Shown here: positions 27,801 through 42,800 of the stretch, one piece after another
Layout: the number at the start of each line of letters is the position of its first letter
How positions within the stretch are numbered: position 1 is the stretch's first letter
Source: Coccinella septempunctata
Taxonomy: Eukaryota; Arthropoda; Insecta; Coleoptera; Coccinellidae
NCBI RefSeq assembly: GCF_907165205.1
Contig: NC_058191.1
Span: forward strand, 32,134,064 to 32,198,063
Direction: 5' to 3'
DNA length: 64,000 nucleotides
Notes under the pieces: generated by a model
The model's database searches: none
What the model was told of the DNA's origin: nothing
The model's input: the letters and a program-made list of their open reading frames with translations, nothing else
Position numbers and translations under genes: made by a program

Positions 27801-30800
27801 TTACTCCTTCCAAGGATATATCCGCAAGAGTTGAAACGTAAATGTGCTTTGGACCTTCAATCCATTAGGATCAGTGAACCACAGCACATAAACTGGAGAA
27901 ACTTGGCAAGGGTGCCTCGGAGACGTATTGCGTGCTTAGCAGACTTGGACATAATTATGTTACTTGAAATGATTCCGATTGGGGAACTCAAGCAGTCTCT
28001 CTGTTTGTCTTTATTCTTTATTTTATTCTTAGGTTTGAAATCCTTACATGTTGTTGCTTCTGAATAGAACCCTTTTCTTCAGAATTTCGATATACTCTAT
28101 TCGAGAATTTGGCGTTTATAGATATTTTTGTGGGAAAGTATCTCGGCGCAACCGTTCGTTCTTGAAGAATTTTTAACTGAAAATCTTTTTAGCGATTTTT
28201 CGAAAGTCAGATTTCGAGTCGTTTATCCCTCGAAAAAAGTAACCGTAGATGAAAACGTAATACATATTCTGAAAGAGCATCTCTTCTAGTAATAAATCTG
28301 AGAATTTCATCTATCTAGATGCAATCGTTCGGTCTGGACGAATTTTTAACTGAACCCATCTTTATCAGGATTTTTCGAAGGTCAGCTTTCGAGTAGTTTA
28401 TATCGCAACAAAATTGACCGTAGATGGAAATGTGATACATATTCTGAAAGAGCAACTCTTCTTGTAATAAATCTAAGAATTTCATCCATCTAGGTGTAAC
28501 CGTTCGGTCTTGGCGAATTTTTAACTGAACCCATCTTTTTCAGGATTTTTCGAAGGTCAACTTTCGAGTCGTTTATCTCTCAAAAAAAGTAGCTGTAGAT
28601 GGAAACGTGATATATATTCTGAAAGACCAACTCTTCTAGTGAAACATCTGAGAATTTCATCCATCTCGGCGCAACTGTTCAGTCTTGACGAGTTTTTAAC
28701 TGAACCCATCTTTTTCAGGATTTTTGGAAGGTCGGCTTTCGAGTCGTTTATCTCTCAATAAAAGTTACCGTAGATGGAAATGCGGTACATATTCTAAAAG
28801 AGAAGCTCTTCTATTGATGAAGCTGAGAATTTCATCCATATCGGCGCAACCGAGTACTAGTATTTACAAGGCAACAAGCTTAGTTACTCTCTAGTGACAA
28901 TCGTCACCTGCCCGCTTCATAGATCGTTTTTTTTCACAAATTCACCTAAAGAGAATACATACTCCCATAATGCAAAGACCAATTGCATTGTTACATCATC
29001 TGTGAAAATGACTAGTACGTCCCTCACATCTAAATTCGATCATATTTCGTTGCATAACTTTGCAATAATTCTATTCGCAATATTCCTAATACAATTGATT
29101 AAAAATAAATTCATGTTAAACAGAGGTACTCTGGATAGATCAAGAAGGAATTTTAGTTTGAAGTGATATGTTCTTTTTCCGATAGTACATGTACATTGCT
29201 ATTCTGATTCACGTGTTCTGGATGAGCTTGCTTATTCTATACCCTTACAATAAACAGATCCCTTAAGGTTAAATCCTCGAAAAATGTTTGTTTTTGGTTC
29301 ATATATCACGAATACTTTTTTCAAGATAAATTTGTGGAGAATATTCTTCTTCGAAGAACAAGATTGCGAATAATCATGAAGGCATACGCAAATAATATCC
29401 AATATTTAAATATACATATTATGGTACCAGTCTAGGTATATGTAGGAAATCAAATTATCGTAGGCTCAGTATACATTCACAATCAACTGCCTATGTCTCT
29501 CACGGAGAATAGGTAACAGCAGTCTAATGATAATAATTTTCAAAATCGGTTCAGTAGAACTAGAGATTACTTCCTTCAAACTCAAAAACTTACAAACTTC
29601 ACCTGTTTATAATATCAGCATAGATGAAATACTTATTTCATAACTTAGAATTCCATCTGGTAGAACAACCCGTAAAATAATACACCTGAATTCGAGTACA
29701 AAAATTTTCGGTGAAAAAAATTTCAATTTCACAAATTCCAGAAAAAATCTCCTCGAAACTCCAACTTTCCCGAAATATCCGACTGGATAGATGCTTCCTG
29801 AATGTAAATTCGACCATGGAATCCTCGTGCTACGTGCCTTTATCTCAAAGGTTGGCACGAATTTAGGCGTTAAGATGATAAAATGAATTTTACAATCGAA
29901 GTTTTATCGGTCTCGCAGATAGTATATCTCAGGTGAAGTTTCACGAATAGATACTTCAAAGTTGGTCGAATGGACAAACTTTGAACTATTACTTCACATG
30001 AACTTTCATCACTAATAGCCAGAAAGTTTCACTAACAATTATAGACAGCGCTGAATTCATTGAGGCCTTGTCAATAAGTTTTAGTTTTTCCAGTTGTTAC
30101 GAAAATTTAAACATCCTTTTTTATGAGTCAATAGTTCACATTCTTCACTTTCCATCTTCAGAGTATGAAAGGTTAAGAGAGAAATGAACAGTTGTTCCAA
30201 AATTATTGTTTTTGCATGGAATAGACTGTTTTCTATTCTTATTATACAGATTGATTCATTCAGGGTATCACCAATATCTTCTGGACGACGAAAGATATGA
30301 GTTTGCGATTTTGACAGGTTATTTGGGATTCTGACTATGGATCCAAACACAATTTCAATGTCAAAATATTTTATTAGTCATCATTTATTACAGCGAACCT
30401 GCAACGTCTTTAGACCTTTCAAAAAAATTTTTTTCTTCTGTAAACCAGACCTCCACAGCTTTTATTACCTCCTCGTTGGAAGAAAATTTACGACCGTTTA
30501 AAGTTTTCAAGCAGTTGAAGAAATTTGGTGAATAAGGAGGGTGTTATAGTAATTCAAACCCTAAATCACAAATTTTTTGCATAGCAACATGAGATTTGTG
30601 TGCAGGGGCGTTGTCCTGCAAAAACAAAACATCTTTTGATAGCTTTCAGTGTCTTTTCTCTTTAATTTTTTCCCGTAGAGTGGTCAGTAATGTCGAATAG
30701 TAATCTCCGGTTATTGTTCTACCCTTATCCAAAAAATCAATCATGGTTACTCCAGGGCAATCGCAAAAAACTGAAGCAAGAACTTTTCCAGCAGATTTTT

Positions 30801-33800
30801 TGACACAAAACTTCGTAGGTCTTGGAGAACCAGAGTGTCGCCATTCCATCGATTGGTGCTAGGTTTCTGCATCGTAGAAATGTACCCAAGTCTCATCCAT
30901 AGTAACAATTCTATTTTAGAAGTCAACATCGTTTTCAAATCGAGCACAGATCGAACGCGATGCTTCTACCCTTACACGCTTTTGGTCAACATTCAAACAT
31001 TGGGGGATCCATTTTCCATTTTGCAACAATTTTTGCATAATGTCCAAATTGACGTGAACTATATGATGATCGCGTTTGTATGTGCTTCAGTGCTTCAGAT
31101 ATCCGTTTTAGCCCAATTCGACGGTCTGATGAATTCATGAACTGCATCGATATTTTCGGGAACTGACACAGAAACTAGCCTTTCCGATCGGTCATCATCT
31201 TCAATGGAAAATTTACTATTTTTGAAGCTTGCAGTCCAATTTTTCACGGTCGCATACGAAGGACATTGATCACCAAGGGTAATTAAGTATATCTTCGTAA
31301 TTCTGCTTACCTCTTAACCCTTTTACATACAGGTACTTTTTGATGGTTCGATACTTTTCGATTTTGACAATTTCCGTTGACATCTTTTTTCTTTCAAATT
31401 ATTGCGTAACTCTGGTTCACTTTTTTGACCTCAACTCCACACTAACAATTCTAATGAGTTATTGTTCTTTGCTATGATAACGCAATATTTTTTTATGCAT
31501 GGAACTGGTCTAGGCTAACTAGATATCAATACATCCTCGTATATCAAATGTTTCGATTGTTTTGTGTATGTGCATTTCATGCTCTACAATCATTTAGCGG
31601 ATTTTTCTATGCCTCAGAGAGGAAGTATTCACACATGTTCACTGTCCGAAAAAAGCATTTCCACCGATAAAAAAAATCATTAGCGATTCAACGAGAAATG
31701 AAAAATCCGCGTAATTGTGATGCCACATAGCCGTTTTCCACATAAATCCCCTGAAAATACAGCATATTTCTCCAATTTTCAATCAGGATCCACAATAGTC
31801 AGGTTCCGCTAGATTGAGCCCGATTTGATAACGTGACCAAATTTCGAAACAAAAACCGATGCTAAATGATTTTCACTTCCAACCGAATAATAATTTTCGC
31901 ATTGTTCCGATGGAAAATGCGCTCGCATAACAGTGGGTGCGGACATTTGCAAAACAGCTATTAAACCATTACTCTCTCTGCGAGCCTACAGAGTTTCATC
32001 TCATTTGTCACAAGGTTTCAACCCGTCCATTCTCACGTGAAATTATAACTGTAAATTAATTTACATCAATGGGTAAAAATGGAATTCCAGCAGACAAGGC
32101 CACATTGCACGTGAATGTTCTGTATTATTTATCTATTGAATAAACATCTTTGAACTTTAATGACATGTAACTGCAGCAGATCATTGTCATGCTAGTCATT
32201 TGGAGAAGCAGTTTTAAATGGCTCATAGTTGACCTCTATGCAATTATTATTATTATTCGAAGTAGGGATTGAAGATGAGGATTGAATTAAGATTTTATTA
32301 TCTGAGGAGGATCGTCATGATTTACAATACTTATCTACGTATTGCATCCGTGATGTGATCATAAGTTTTTCGAGAAAAAAAAGTATAAAAATCAACCTTC
32401 ACTATAACGAGGAGCTCGAATCTTCTCAGAGCAATGCTCTTTGGCCATTGCCAATGATTGCAAATATCAGGATGCTACACAGGATAAATGGAGCTTAACT
32501 GAAAGACACTTTCACAGAACTCTTTCTGAAGCTACATATGGTCTAAAAAGGCAAAGGCTTAGACCAAAAATGCTGGAACAACGTCATGCCTGTGTGGTTG
32601 AGCTGTGTGAGGTTTCCAGGGCTGTTGAGAACTTAAGGTCTATTTTGCACTTCAAGGAGGTTACTTCCTCGCAGATTGGCGATAACAGGCAATTGTTTTC
32701 TCCTAGAGCAACGCTGGATGTCATAGTGAACCTGCCTCTTTCATTAAATCATGTAAAGTAATGTAGACTAATAAAATACACATAAAATGAATTCCTCCTG
32801 GGTGGAAAGTTTTATCATGTTAACTGGGTGGCACACAATATGGGGATCCTGCACAACTGGATTCAAACCTTGGCTAAACCTTAAACCTTTAACGCCTACA
32901 GAGTTTTATTTTGCAACATTCTTCACAACGAACATACGGGACTGTCCAAGTGCTGTTGATTACGTGGATCGAGTGTAACACACATTGATTGATAAAATTA
33001 GGAATCAAATAATGGTAGTTAAATTATATGGGGATGTATGTGCCTACTCTATCCATGTTCTTATGTTATGAACCCTCGTGTCTACAGCTTGCAAATGTCT
33101 CAATTTTTATAGACGGTTTTTCCTCAAATATTTTCGGAAAAGATTCTACTAGATTTATTTTAGTAGCTCCTTCAATATACCCACATAAAATTACTTACTC
33201 ACGATTAATGACAAATTTTTGGATATCTAGTGTATTGGAATCCACATCAGTACATGACACATTCCAACAAATTAACCAATTTTATCAAAATCATAGGCTA
33301 CGCTCGTACAGTTGTATACGCTTCATAATCTAATAAGATTATTTTTTTTTTTCAGTGAGCTCTGGATATTCTGAGCCTTCCCAAGCAACAAATAACTTGG
33401 TCACCCAAACCGTCTATGGATTTTTGGATTTCACTACAACAATAGGAAATACAGTGATGATTTTTTCTCCGCAAAGCTCTGAAGTGAAGCAAATAGGTGA
33501 GAATTTTAAATGATTTCTGATTCAAATTCTACGGATTCATTAAGAGAAAAACAGTCCAATTGTTTTTTCGAAGATAAAGCGCACTTCTCATTCGCAGTTG
33601 AAGTTCGATGATCACATCGAAATTATTTGTTGAAAAGGACTAGCACTTTTCGAATAGAGGTATACAGAGTGGTAAAAATACTCGATGCTTACTGTCCAAA
33701 ATATACCAGATCAATATTCAGATTTTTGAGAAAAAGTTTAGGTTTTTTGCAAGTCCTCGGGTATGATGTCCCGAAATTTCTATATCTCTTTGTGCTCTTG

Positions 33801-36800
33801 ACTTATCAGAGAAAATCTGAAATATATGATAGTTTATCTTCAATAATTAAAATGAAATTATTGATCAAGAGTTGATGTTGAATGTTCACAACCGCATTAT
33901 CAAGTTGGTCTCACTATGAATAAAAAGGACCGTCGCCTTTCACCCACTAAGCTGGTAATTTCCTTTCAGCTTTTTCTGTACAGATATGTGTGTATTGTAA
34001 TAAAGTAAAAGACACAAAATCGCATACCTCCTCTTCTTTCTTGACCGTGAGGTTTATAATTGAAATAATAAATAAAAAAACCCTATCAGCCCTTCTCATC
34101 ACCCTCACAGCCCTTGTGAAAATATTTGAAGTCCCCCAACATGGGAATATTATTAAGAATTCGGGGACGCCTAAGGATTTACATGGAAGTGTTTGACAGC
34201 GAAAGCTAGAGCACGAATTGATTTTATTCCCTATCTCCTTTCACCACCGCCCGAAAGATGGGCTAAAGATATACAAACGCACGTGCCTATCACCTTGTGG
34301 GGCGGAATAATGATGCCTCACTGAATTTTTATTGCCAAGTTCTTTGTTTTCTTTCTAAAAAGTATGCAAATAGGAGATTTCATTCCCTGGATGAAGACGG
34401 TTTTATACACCAAACCTACTTAATTCATAAGATGAATGTTGATAGACTGATTGCCCCAAAGCAAAATAGTCAAGAAGTTGTATCCGTATTTGTGGATTAT
34501 TCCGGGAAAGCTTTTTCAATATCGTCGGTATATAGAAAATTGAAAAATTAGCCGAATTTTTCGTCAAGGAGGACACAACGCACTTGTCATTATTATGAAA
34601 CAGTGTTAACAATCTTGAAATGAAAAAAAAAAGAGGAAAAAACCAAGGAATAAGATAGTCATGACTTCTCGGTTCATTTCCTGTGAAAAAAAAAACAATT
34701 TTTGACCAGTTCAAACGTATATTAGTGTAGAGTATTGTCATTTTCGAAATATGGGCAGAAAGTCTCTCTACGTGTGCAGTACTCGTATACTTCTCTCTCA
34801 AATTAAGAATTGCAGGACGTGAAATATATTCATTTTAGACATTATTACTTTGGTGATGTTCGATTTTCACCCAGAGATAGAAAGCATGAACCTTGGTGTG
34901 TTTTTCACTGGCGCACAATTTAATTTTTCCCAATTTTGTTTTGCTTTTGCAAATGAATTCATGAAATATCGATATTTCCATTATAATAACGCAATTTCTC
35001 GGAGAAGTGAGAGTCAAGACGTCCCCATATCAAAAAATTTCTTAAGGCCCAGTACTATTCAAAAATTAGTCGCCAAAATCAGAAATTTTAAGCTTACTCA
35101 CATTCATACCCTGTGCAATGAGAAAATTTGAAAATAAGGGCCTTCGTTGAGTAACATGCAGCAGAGAGTAATGTCAATGTTAGTGATAATTTAACCTGGC
35201 AATTTTTTGGTGGTTCCACTCATTTAATTTGGTGCTTGGGAAGAATCTTACCCCTGTAGTTATGTATATTTAATGTGTAGAAGACATTACTGGAAGCCTC
35301 ATTTTAAAACCACAAAGGAATTGGGAAAAATATTCATGGATAATTATCCATTATCTATGCTTCCCAATTCTGAAGCATAGAAAAATAACTAATTAGAGGT
35401 ATATATTATATAAATTGAATGTTCAACTTCGAACAAATCAAAAACTCTTCATAATGTTCCTTCATTAAATAGAGAATACTCGAAATGCATAAAATGATAT
35501 TCGTTCCACTACAATCAAATTTTTTTCTTGAAATTAATATTTCACTTAATCGAAATTACTTAAAATATATAATATCCATTGACACGAAAGCAAAAAATTT
35601 TACGATCTGAATCGAACTAACTTATCATCACTCAGGAAAAAAAAATGAAATATTTACACTTAAATTTATTATATTTCTTGAATAGATAGATGAAATCATT
35701 ATCAAAAGCATAAGAATTAATTCAGATGCACACCACCCGCTAATATAAATATCAACAAGTGTCACGATCCGAATTGAACTAGCCATTTTGCCATCGTTAG
35801 GGCTCCAAATGGAGTACGCTCCAGATGCTGACCATGGTTTCGGTCTCATTTGACCTCGTCAGAGCAACATAGCTTTTTCTCCTATGGAGAACGTTTGGAA
35901 TTGATGGACCCCTATTCAATACTGGCAAGCGCTACTGAGTACTATACAGTTACACAGAGCGCCACCCAGTATCAAACGATGTCTGATTCAATCCCCTCCA
36001 GATAGGAACCCAGACGAGGACAATAGCATATATTCCATATATTCTCTAATTCATATTAGCAAAAAACTCCAAGAGCAATTATGATTCTAACCAATTAGAA
36101 ATTAACAGTTCCCTGGTGTTCTTTCAAACGATCTAAAATTATTTATTGTTTCGTAACTACTTGTGACTTGTTTATGAATTCTGATAGTTAAAAAGGATGT
36201 TTTTCACTCAAACAATGATTTGACTATTTTAAATAAAAATATTTTATTACGGCCTACGACAGAACTTGACTTGACTTGAATAACTTCGAAGCCTTATCTC
36301 AAAGGAAAGATATTGAAATCAGAAGCATAAAATCCGTTAAGTACCATACAAGAAAAAGCATTCAATTTTGAGTATTCAATTAGGGAAGTTATTTCAAAAA
36401 ATTATATCGAGCCAAGTATGTATATCGAAAAATTTTGCAGAACTATTACCCAGTTTGACTTCATTTTTCACTAATGTCAATTTCAACCAACTCTTATATC
36501 CGTTTTCCTCTCAATTTTTTTCATATAAATTCAATTCAGATGAGATTTTTCATTTCAGTAAATCAAGTCTCATCTCCGAAGTTAAACGGAGTATGAATTT
36601 ATAACAAGTTAATACCGTTTCATTCAGGATGATGAAAATTAATTTTTCCAGATATTTCAACTACTCCATCGACGCCTAAAAAGGAAGTCATCGAGAGCAA
36701 GCCCCCAAATCCCATTACGACATCTTCAATCGACATCAAGCCATCCAAAATTGTAAAAGCCGTCGAAAACAAACCCACAAAACCTCTTGAGAAGATAGTG

Positions 36801-39800
36801 ACAGTCGTTAATGTAATCTCCGAGTCTTCCCAACTCTCGGACAATAAAATAACGAAACCCCAGCCATTCTCCGAAGTAAATGTAATTAAGGCATCAACTG
36901 AAAACGTCGCCAAAACCCCATTGATAATTTCCAGCAGAGTGGAAGTGGTCGAAGCAGCCACAACGAAGTTACCTCCCAGCATAATATCTAAAGTAGAAGT
37001 TTTAAGTGGTCCAGTTGCGTCGTCTAAGATCGATATAATTACGAATAAAGACATCGAGGCCGTACCAGATGTTGAAGACTCTTCCTTGATATTCGGCAAT
37101 AACATCGGAGAACCTGAATACGAATTCTTATCGAGGCAGCCTTCGGAAGTCGTTGAAGAGACGTATAAAGTCATCAATTTCAAACCAGCGAGTTCAAAAT
37201 TCATCTTGAAGCCTAGACAATCCAACGATCATAAGCACAAAGCTACCACGAAGAAAAACAATTCGATACATCCCACAGGCTTGGTGACTAAGCTTGGAGG
37301 AACTCTAGTCAAAGATGGCACAACCATAGTCCATGAAACTAGTGTTATAGGAACCTTCATTTCAGGAAAATATGCACAAGTACTTCAGAGCAGTTCACAC
37401 GTAGTGGGTTCATCCCCTAAAGGGAAGATATCCGCATCTCCAACCCTGAGAATTTTGAAGACAGCGGCGCCATCTGGACCAAAAGCAGGGAAACGGCATT
37501 TGGAGCCCACACCCTCAGCTTCCATAAATGAGGAGACAGCTGTGGAAAATAGCCAGTCTAATAGTTTCAAACCCGGTAAAAAAAATGGTCAGAAGAGATT
37601 CAAGAATAGACCCAATGAAGAGGCTCACAGCAATAAAGAAGATAACAGGGAAAGGTCATCTCAAGGTTCTAAAAAAAAATCCTCCGGTAGATCTAACGCA
37701 AGGAGTTCTAAGTGAGTTAGGAAATATCAATTGCTATGGTATTGTACATAGTTGAGTTTATTGTTAGTGATTATTTCATCTAATAGTTTCTTGTTGTTAT
37801 TCATAATTTCCTTATTTCACAACTTCTTCCTAATTTGGCATTGTGGTATTTTAACAGATTCATTTTCAGGTTGAGACATTTTTGTTACCATTATACAAAG
37901 TGGTGACAAATTCAATGCTCACCACTACTATCTTCCAAACAATACTAGAATTCAAGCAGGGGCGAATCTGTTATTTCAATTTTTTAATTGATTTTGTTCT
38001 AGAGATTGGGAGGGAAAAACCTAAAAACTTTTTTTTTCATTATATATTCGTTATCATAATTTTGGTTCGAAGTAAAATGATATAACGGCAAGCTTTTAAT
38101 TCTGGAGAAGGAATAAAATCTAGGGATATGAACCTTTTTATTAATAATATCATCAATCATCATCAACCATCTGTACCATCGCATTCCTTCAAGATGTATC
38201 TACATTTTCTAATGTACTTTGATCTATCTATTTGCTTTCAGAATTTTAGACAAAATGATATCAAAATATATATTGAAAGAATGTTATATATTAGGGTCTA
38301 AACGAATTGGATTGATTCGATTGCAGTAATCATAAGAATAGTGGAAAAACTAAATTTTAGTTCTACATCAGTTTGAAAATGGTATTCAATACCTGTTCTC
38401 ATATAGGTACAGTTATAAAAATAATAATATTTTTGATATAATGTAGGCTGCTGTGACTATGTATATAAGGACGCAAACTAATGCGAAACCAATTGAGATC
38501 TTTAGGTCTACTTGGAGAGTATGTAGGAGATGGGTCTTGAGCCACAGATAATGCACTAGTTTTGTTTAGTGTGATAGACAGGCCTATCCTGAACTTCGCA
38601 TCTCTGGTGTGGCGAAATTCCACGGGGAAGAACTGTATATTAAACCATTATGACTGAATGCTCGAGAAAAGCCTGTCTAATTAATATGGGCGCTCTGAGA
38701 TTCACCCCTATGGTGGAGTGTCTGTACTTTCTGTACACCTCGCCGTTGCGGAGGTGGCTATGAAGGGAGCTCTTAAATTGTGAGATCTGTGATAATAGCG
38801 TGATAGTTGACTGTTTAGGAGCACGAAAGGTCTGTCAAATGATGGAGGATACTAATGCAACCCTTCTCCACAGGGAGGGAGGAATGCGTGGGCACCAGCT
38901 TCTGTTTTGACAAACCCTACAGGGTAACTGTTCCTGATAGATATCTTTGGTCTACACTCTACAACAAATCGACTTCTTCTGAATCAAGTTCCCACGTGGT
39001 GCCCTGATGTCTCTGTGATGCCTACATACGGACGGGTGTCGGGATTGTAGAACCCCGTTTCAAGCAGTACATCCCCATAAGAAAGAAATGTTCTATAATG
39101 AAGGCCGAATTGTGTGCTGCTCTTGACTACACGCTGGAGGATAGCTGCAGATGATACTCTGGCAAATATATCTATACTATTTACTATGTATATGCTATGA
39201 GAGTCGGAGAATACTGAAATCCCTTTCTCTGCAAAATGTCAACGCCTTCATAATAATAGGAGAGTGCAGGAAAGCTCAAAACATTACCAGAGACCAGATG
39301 GTCTCTGGTAACGTTTTGAAAGTTATTTGTTGTCCGGAACGCGCAAGGTTTCCTGGAAACGAGAAGGCAGACATACCACCTAAGCGGTGGCTCCGCTCAG
39401 CTTTTGCTAGGTCCTCTGCCATACATCTGTAAGGAACTTTTCCATCAGATGGCTACACGAAATATTGTTCTCTGAATGGAGCACGGAAGTAGTATCAGTC
39501 GAGACCTCTCATCAAGAGGTCACAAAACTTCTTGCCCTCGAGAGTAAACAGCTGAGTATGATGGCTGGCTGAACATATCCTTTTACTTTTGTTCTCTACC
39601 TACTCTTTCATAGGAAACCAAAGAGGTCGTCAATGATGATGATAAAACCGACAACATAGGGCCTTAGCCATTACCTCCTGAGTATCCAGGACCGGTTTCC
39701 CCATATGAGTAGCTCATAGGTCCGCCAGCTCTGGACACTTGCACACCATGTGTTCAGCTGTTTCTGCTTCTGATCTACAGAGCCTATAAATCTTATCTGC

Positions 39801-42800
39801 TGATTATGACAGTGGCAGCAGTCCCACCATCACCCGAAACTCAGCTTGTGACAGCTTTAGCAGTTTTCTGGTGTAGGTCAGTGAAATCATCACAAATTTC
39901 TTCGACTGAGTAAGCCCAGGAGTGTTATTATTATGTTGTTCAAGTAGTGCTTGCAGTGTAACCCCAGACCAATTTGGTAATGCACTGGCTCAAATGATGA
40001 TACTGCTTGTCTAAAGAATTATTCAATTTTAATCCTGGCATGAAAACATGTTTCCACCATGACTGCAATATCATAGATGAGATCGTTACTAATTTTTGGA
40101 GTGCTCTAGAAGAAAAATACTTCATAATAATAATTTGTATTTGTGTTCACATGAAAGTCCTTGAAATAAAGTTGAATATGAAAACAAACGATTTGGGGAG
40201 AGTAGTGATGTCAATAATCGATTCATGATCAATAGTTTGTGGAGATAAATCAGAAGTTTCTGTCTTAAGACGCCAATCTTCTATTTCACTATAAGCTGGA
40301 ACTTTATTGTTAAACACTCGGTTTTACAATCGGTGGTCAATCCTGCTTTTCCAATTTCAAGCCTTGTTCAGATCCTAAAAAAATATTTGATATTATTATT
40401 GTCTGTAGTCTGCACCGAAAAGCACTTTTAATCACCTAAAAATGTTGATACATCTTGCTGGCACTTTAGTTTCACCGCATCAATCTTGAACATGAGCATC
40501 AAACACAGAGCACTAACACTTGTAAATAAATACAGAAAACACACAACACACAGAACCCACAAATCCGGTCGAGGTAATAGAAAATCAGCCACTACAACTC
40601 CACCGTCTGTACACAGCGACGATGAATCAAGCCCTCCGACGACAAGAAAATACCAATCCAGCGGCGGCAGACGCAACAAACAGAATCGATCCAACCCGTC
40701 CGAATCGGCAATTAATAACAGCAACGGGGGCGGATTCAGCAGGAGGGCGTACAAGCCCAAAGTTCAAACATCATCAGTCGAAGCGGGCGCATCTACCAAA
40801 TTATACAAATTCAAGCTGAACCGTTCGCCTGGAAGGTGGCAATACAAGACGACGCCAAAGCCGAGGGTGACAATTAGGAAGCAAAACAACCATTCGACGG
40901 AGGAGGACGAGTACAAAAACGAAACGTCGCAGCTCACGGCCGCCGCCGCCGCCCCCCGACCTGCGGGCGACGCTTCGTCCTTATCGAATGAGGCCTCCGC
41001 GCCGCAATCGAGGCAACAGGAGGACGCGGACGGCTTGGAAGGATCAGAATCAGTCGCTTCAATAATTGATGACGGCGGTGCCATTGAAAACAAACTTGAC
41101 GCGCCGTCCTTTCCCCTGGAGACCATCAAAGTCGAGATTTCCACGCCGCCGGACTTCAAAGATATATACTACGAGATTGCCACCATCAAGTCCCCGTACA
41201 CGTTTCAGGTATGGATCAATTTTCGGAATGTATGTATATGTTACGGCTATAGATAGGTGTGAGCACAAACTCAAGATTAGCCGTCTAAACGTAGGTTCAG
41301 CTTCAAGCATAAGGTAGTGTTAGTTTCTTCTATCTTTAGTCGGCTAAACTCAACTGTAACCACAGCCTCTCGACTAAAAATGTAGAAGCTAATGAAAAAA
41401 AAAGCAAGAGTATCAGCAGGTATAAAAGGTATAAAAAATATAGTAATTCTAATAAAGGCCGATTAAGGACGAAAGGCAATGAAAGATATCAGCATAACTC
41501 GGACTGGCAGAAATATACACCTTCAGTATACCATGAAGACCGTGTCAAAATTTACGCAGATATCTACCTTTGAGTAGACATGTATGAGAAAGCTTAGGTC
41601 GTTGAACGCCAGATGTCGCATCGATTTATTTAATACTTCGATGCCGCCACTGGCTTTCAACAAGAGGTCCTCTGCTTCATTCAGTTGGCATCATGTGATT
41701 GAGTCAATACAGAAAAACTGTTTATTAACAGTTTTCTGTTTTATAATTGAAGGGCGCGAAATTCGAATTCTATTCCTTATTGTATTGAATTTCACTATAG
41801 ACTTTGTTGAGACCAGAAAACAAATATCCTGAGCGACAAAACAAAAGTATGGTTTTGTTTTGTGATCAGAATTAGTTTTCATCTGAGCATTGTTCGGAAT
41901 AAGTTGTTATCAAAGAAACACTCTGTCGGATGTGCTATATTTTTATTTGCAATTTATATAAAATTCACAAAAATTTTAATTTATGGACAAAGGATAGAGC
42001 TTTGACTAGGACACAAAAGTATTTGGTGATCTGCTGTACGTCAATGTGTTATTTCTGTTCAATACGTTGTTTTGAATTAATAAACTTAGTTGATACCAAT
42101 ATTTAATATACCATCATAGCATACACATTTCGATAACTTACATAATATATTATTTCAGAATTTTCGCAACCCCAATTAAAAAAACTTCACTGTGGTATAC
42201 AACACCTGTATGTTAGCCCGTCAGTATATAGTTTCTTTATAATTTCTTGGCACAATATATGAATTCATTAATGAACGAAAAAAAAAAAACACTCACAGTA
42301 GGTTTTATAAAACTAACAGCGGGTTTCATAAAACGTTGATTGTAGGATCAACCATTTGACAGTCACTTGATTTTCAAAACGATATCACTGAAACCTTTGC
42401 ATTTCTGAATATATTGGACGAAAAAGCAATTGAGAATAATTGAATGGACGTATGAACATAATAATTTGATGAGAGAATGATATCCTGAATGATCATGACT
42501 GAATTATCGATCGAAAATTAATTGACGTCTATTCGTCAATCAAGCGTTGATTCCCCGATCAAGCTTTATGAAACCTGGGGTTAAACTTTCCAAACAAGTT
42601 GACGGTCACTCGATACCCAAAACTAAATCAATAAAACCTTTGCCTTTCTGAATATATTGAACGAGTAGCAATTGAGAATCTTTGAATGGACATATAAAAG
42701 TCATAATTTCCCCTAAATGGGCCCTTCATGCAAGGGATGCTTCTTGCATACAAAAATTTACGTAGATGAAAAGTTCTTAATTGACTTGCAGTAAAATGTT

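Noticed and set aside
35790..36010. Less AT-rich stretch that looked like a SINE
   Set aside because: No internal promoter pair, tail, target duplication or partner copy was visible, so it was left as unassigned intron sequence.
36620..37225. 201-codon minus-strand open frame
   Set aside because: It is the antisense shadow of exon 3, whose splice sites and in-frame joins support the + strand.
40428..41310. Several minus-strand and alternate-frame open frames (110, 131 and 83 codons)
   Set aside because: They are shadows of GC-richer exon 4, with no motif or splice support of their own.
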